Positions 61,986 to 64,000 of a DNA stretch of 64,000 nt are shown here, piece after piece. Both the position numbers and the translations under genes were made by a program. The stretch is taken from NCBI RefSeq assembly GCF_005473905.2, contig NZ_CP061336.1:3712501-3776500 (forward strand), written 5' to 3'. Positions within the stretch are counted from its first letter, which is position 1. Each line of letters opens with the position of its first letter. Source of the DNA: Ruminiclostridium herbifermentans (GTDB lineage Bacteria; Bacillota; Clostridia; Acetivibrionales; DSM-1351). A model generated the notes under the pieces. The model saw only the letters and a list, made by a program, of their open reading frames with translations, ran no database searches and was not told where the DNA came from.

Positions 61986-63710
61986 TCAGCTAATACTTTT
62001 AACCCTTATTAAATCAATCAATCCAATCTTAGTCAGTACATTTTTTCCTGAGAGTATACCAACCGCATTATGACATGTAGGAAGGCACCATTTACTTATT
62101 AGACACCCATGACATTCTGAGACTTCAGGTGTATTTATCCCTGCATATAGTGAATAATCATTAATCGTGTTTATCTCTTTTATATACCCCTTAAACCGCC
62201 CTATGCATTTATAAGCTAAACACAAAGGAACTCCCTCAAACAGCAAATAGAACTTTTTTGCTATAGAAAATTCTATTAACTTATTAAAGATTAATTCTAT
62301 TTGATGGAATAAATAATTATTATCAATATAAACAGAGGATTGTCCCAGCTGTTCAAGTGCATCACCAAGGTTAACAATAAAATTACGAGTGAAAGCTAAA
62401 CTCTGTTCAATATAACTTTCAATTAAATCTACATCCAAATTCATACTGTGGATACGAATGAAAAACTTTCCTATAGTATGTGTTATCTTTACAAGATTTT
62501 TTTTATAAGTTTTATTTCCTATATCCTTAGAATAAATATCTAAAATAAATGTAACAGGATATTCTGACAGTATTTTAATAATAGAATCATTATAAACAAT
62601 ACTTTCATATGTACAACTTAATTCAAAAAAGTCAAATCCATATTTAAAAGCAATTGGAATTGATTCAATCAGAAAATTAACCCTATTGAAATTTGCATTT
62701 CTTAAAATCAATCCGCATAAATAATACGATTTAGCCTGTATTCTAAAACCCTTAAGCTTTTCCTCCCACTCCTGTAAATTCCTATACTTCTCAATCACGT
62801 TATATATATAGCAGGTATTCCAAATGGTATCCTCTGAGATTTCATTATTCAATAGACATATATCTTGTACAAACCTTTTACGATACCACTGAAGTATAGA
62901 TTTTGCACGAATATACTGTTTTCTTATAATTAGCTTATTCACCAGTTCTACAAAGTTTTTACTGATATAGTTATCAAAAACACATTCAGAGTATCTCTCA
63001 AAAATTTTATCAAATTTTTCATAATCGTTTTTATTACTGTAATAATGAAGCAGATTCATATATAAATTTGCGGAATTACTTGACCGCTTTGAATTATTTT
63101 CTCTCTCTAATTGTATCTCTGCAAGAGCATTATAATATATATCCTTTTCTCTTAATCTCCCCGGTGAATTTACATTTAGAAGATTTAAGAATGGCTGACC
63201 TGTTTTACCAACTCTTCGCCCAAACTTATCACACAAATATTCATGAATAATCCCATTGTAATAAAATCCTTCATGGTTTTTGAACAAAACAACCCTTGTA
63301 TTTTCCTTCCCTATAACTCTGTTTTTTATATAGAAATCATAGTCATTGCTTTGACTACGTTCACATACACAGCTTTCTATATTAGCACTAAAACATGTAT
63401 TATCATACCTATGTACTTTTTCGAAAAAATCCAGATTCACAACCAGTTCATCAGCATCTATGTTCATAATGTAATCACAAGATGCAAATGAGTTTGCATA
63501 ATTACGTGCTTTACTGAAATCATTGCACCACTCGAAACTAAATATCTTATCCGTATACCGATTGACAATCCTCACTGTATCATCAGTTGAGCCAGTATCG
63601 ACAACAATAATCTCCTGTACATAATCATAAACTCGATCTAAAGTTGTCCCAATAATGTCACCTTCATTTTTTACAATCATACAAAGACTAATAGTTTTAA
63701 TACGTTCCAT
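61986..63710 (-). CDS. Family 2 glycosyltransferase with helical middle and SPASM-like C-terminal cysteine motif
   Basis: A protein of about 574 residues. The N-terminal 200 or so are a GT2 glycosyltransferase: ISLCMIVKNEGDIIG, EIIVVDTGSTDDTVRIV, YIMNIDADELV (DxD metal site), FYYNGIIHEYL. A helical, TPR-like middle follows (LYMNLLHYYSNKNDYEKFDK). Near the C-terminus ECHGCLISKWCLPTCHNAVG has a C-x2-C-x5-C-x3-C spacing like a SPASM Fe-S motif, although the protein has no radical SAM domain. ATG 63710 is preferred (GGAA about 9 bases upstream); ATG 63761 has no site and overlaps a small frame. It probably glycosylates the cluster peptide. Confidence 0.82.
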   Translation of the reverse strand: MERIKTISLCMIVKNEGDIIGTTLDRVYDYVQEIIVVDTGSTDDTVRIVNRYTDKIFSFEWCNDFSKARNYANSFASCDYIMNIDADELVVNLDFFEKVHRYDNTCFSANIESCVCERSQSNDYDFYIKNRVIGKENTRVVLFKNHEGFYYNGIIHEYLCDKFGRRVGKTGQPFLNLLNVNSPGRLREKDIYYNALAEIQLERENNSKRSSNSANLYMNLLHYYSNKNDYEKFDKIFERYSECVFDNYISKNFVELVNKLIIRKQYIRAKSILQWYRKRFVQDICLLNNEISEDTIWNTCYIYNVIEKYRNLQEWEEKLKGFRIQAKSYYLCGLILRNANFNRVNFLIESIPIAFKYGFDFFELSCTYESIVYNDSIIKILSEYPVTFILDIYSKDIGNKTYKKNLVKITHTIGKFFIRIHSMNLDVDLIESYIEQSLAFTRNFIVNLGDALEQLGQSSVYIDNNYLFHQIELIFNKLIEFSIAKKFYLLFEGVPLCLAYKCIGRFKGYIKEINTINDYSLYAGINTPEVSECHGCLISKWCLPTCHNAVGILSGKNVLTKIGLIDLIRVKSIS

Positions 63711-63736
63711 TCTATTAAATTTCCATTCATGTATCG

Positions 63737-63871
63737 TTAGTAATAGTAATACATTTGACATAGGTAATTTAATATATCAATATTTCTATCGCAATATACA
63801 CTATCACCTATCACTGTAACGACCAAGAGTCCCTCAATTTCCTCTGGAGCAGTGACTTGAAGTCTCATCAT
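63737..63871 (-). CDS. Small reading frame ending in four tyrosines, possible precursor peptide
   Basis: A 44-residue frame from ATG 63871 (MMRLQVTAPEEIEGLLVVTV then IGDSVYCDRNIDI, ending CQMYYYY). AGCAGGA lies just before its double ATG. Its start overlaps, as ATGA, the stop of a preceding frame (SKELIQNFLRID ... HTRAGK), so it may be translationally coupled. It ends 26 bases before the glycosyltransferase start. The acidic leader-like centre and Tyr-rich tail would suit a Tyr-modifying pathway, but the tail is low-complexity DNA and the frame may be chance. Confidence 0.25.
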   Translation of the reverse strand: MMRLQVTAPEEIEGLLVVTVIGDSVYCDRNIDILNYLCQMYYYY

Positions 63872-64000
63872 TTTCCTGCTCTAGTATGCTGATAAAGGAT
63901 TTTGAAATACATTCTTTTTTCTGTATCTATTCTAAGAAAGTTCTGAATTAACTCCTTTGAATTACTCCATTAATTTTAAGGTAGAATACACCCTCTTATA

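Noticed and set aside
1-64000. CRISPR arrays, rRNA, tRNA genes or intact transposases
   Set aside because: No regularly spaced repeats, tRNA-like cloverleaf or transposase reading frames were noticed on either strand.

Overview
The window looks like chromosome from an anaerobic, low-GC, cellulolytic clostridium of the Ruminiclostridium / Clostridium cellulolyticum type. Three things suggest this: very AT-rich intergenic DNA with strong GGAGG-type ribosome sites, a secreted glycoside hydrolase ending in a type I dockerin (the cellulosome anchor), and class I Fe-S fumarase and ECF metal uptake genes typical of anaerobes. No rRNA, tRNA, CRISPR array or intact insertion sequence was seen. Nearly everything is on the minus strand.

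Layout. (1) 0.5-5.3 kb: a DUF4256 protein, a cellulosomal GH127/146-type beta-L-arabinofuranosidase and a divergent AraC regulator. The divergent gap holds a sigma-A-like promoter followed at once by an apparently folded RNA (4178-4380). (2) 5.6-10.2 kb: a polyamine-type ABC importer (potABCD order). (3) 10.6-18.9 kb: one long operon of Ni/Co ECF uptake (NikMN, NikQ, NikO), DUF3842, CooT-like and the tetrapyrrole genes hemC, cobA-hemD, hemB and hemL. (4) 19.0-40.5 kb: a probable specialised-metabolite region. It has free-standing carrier proteins, an incomplete AMP-dependent ligase, an FkbH-like HAD protein, three BtrH/C39-like proteins, two class V aminotransferase/cysteine desulfurase-like enzymes, a DUF3343 Se/S-carrier-like protein and an ABC-2 exporter. 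Mixed in are fumarase, a dTMP-kinase-like protein, a YrdC protein and a 5'-nucleotidase. It resembles the stand-alone thiotemplate logic known from clostridial metabolites rather than a modular NRPS/PKS. (5) 40.9-47.4 kb: a patchwork of a GAF-LuxR regulator, an alpha/alpha-toroid protein, a small kinase and an SDR, then a decayed, GC-richer plus-strand segment with a broken LuxR/MFS-like regulator and a DUF3592-like membrane protein.

(6) 47.5-63.9 kb is the most striking part: a dense minus-strand cluster that looks like a RiPP (modified peptide) pathway. It encodes five radical SAM enzymes (one HxsB-like and paired with an HxsD-like protein), two active-looking M16 peptidases plus one inactive-looking M16 lipoprotein, a membrane M50 protease with a PqqD-like front domain, a small lipoprotein, a squalene-cyclase/prenyltransferase-type toroid protein, a protein resembling the PatF/TruF/LynF peptide prenyltransferases, and a family 2 glycosyltransferase ending in a SPASM-like cysteine motif. 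No precursor peptide is obvious. Candidates are small reading frames at 63737-63871, 60867-61074 (frameshifted at a T7 run) and 49994-50099. The cluster probably continues past 64000, where a transporter and precursor may lie.
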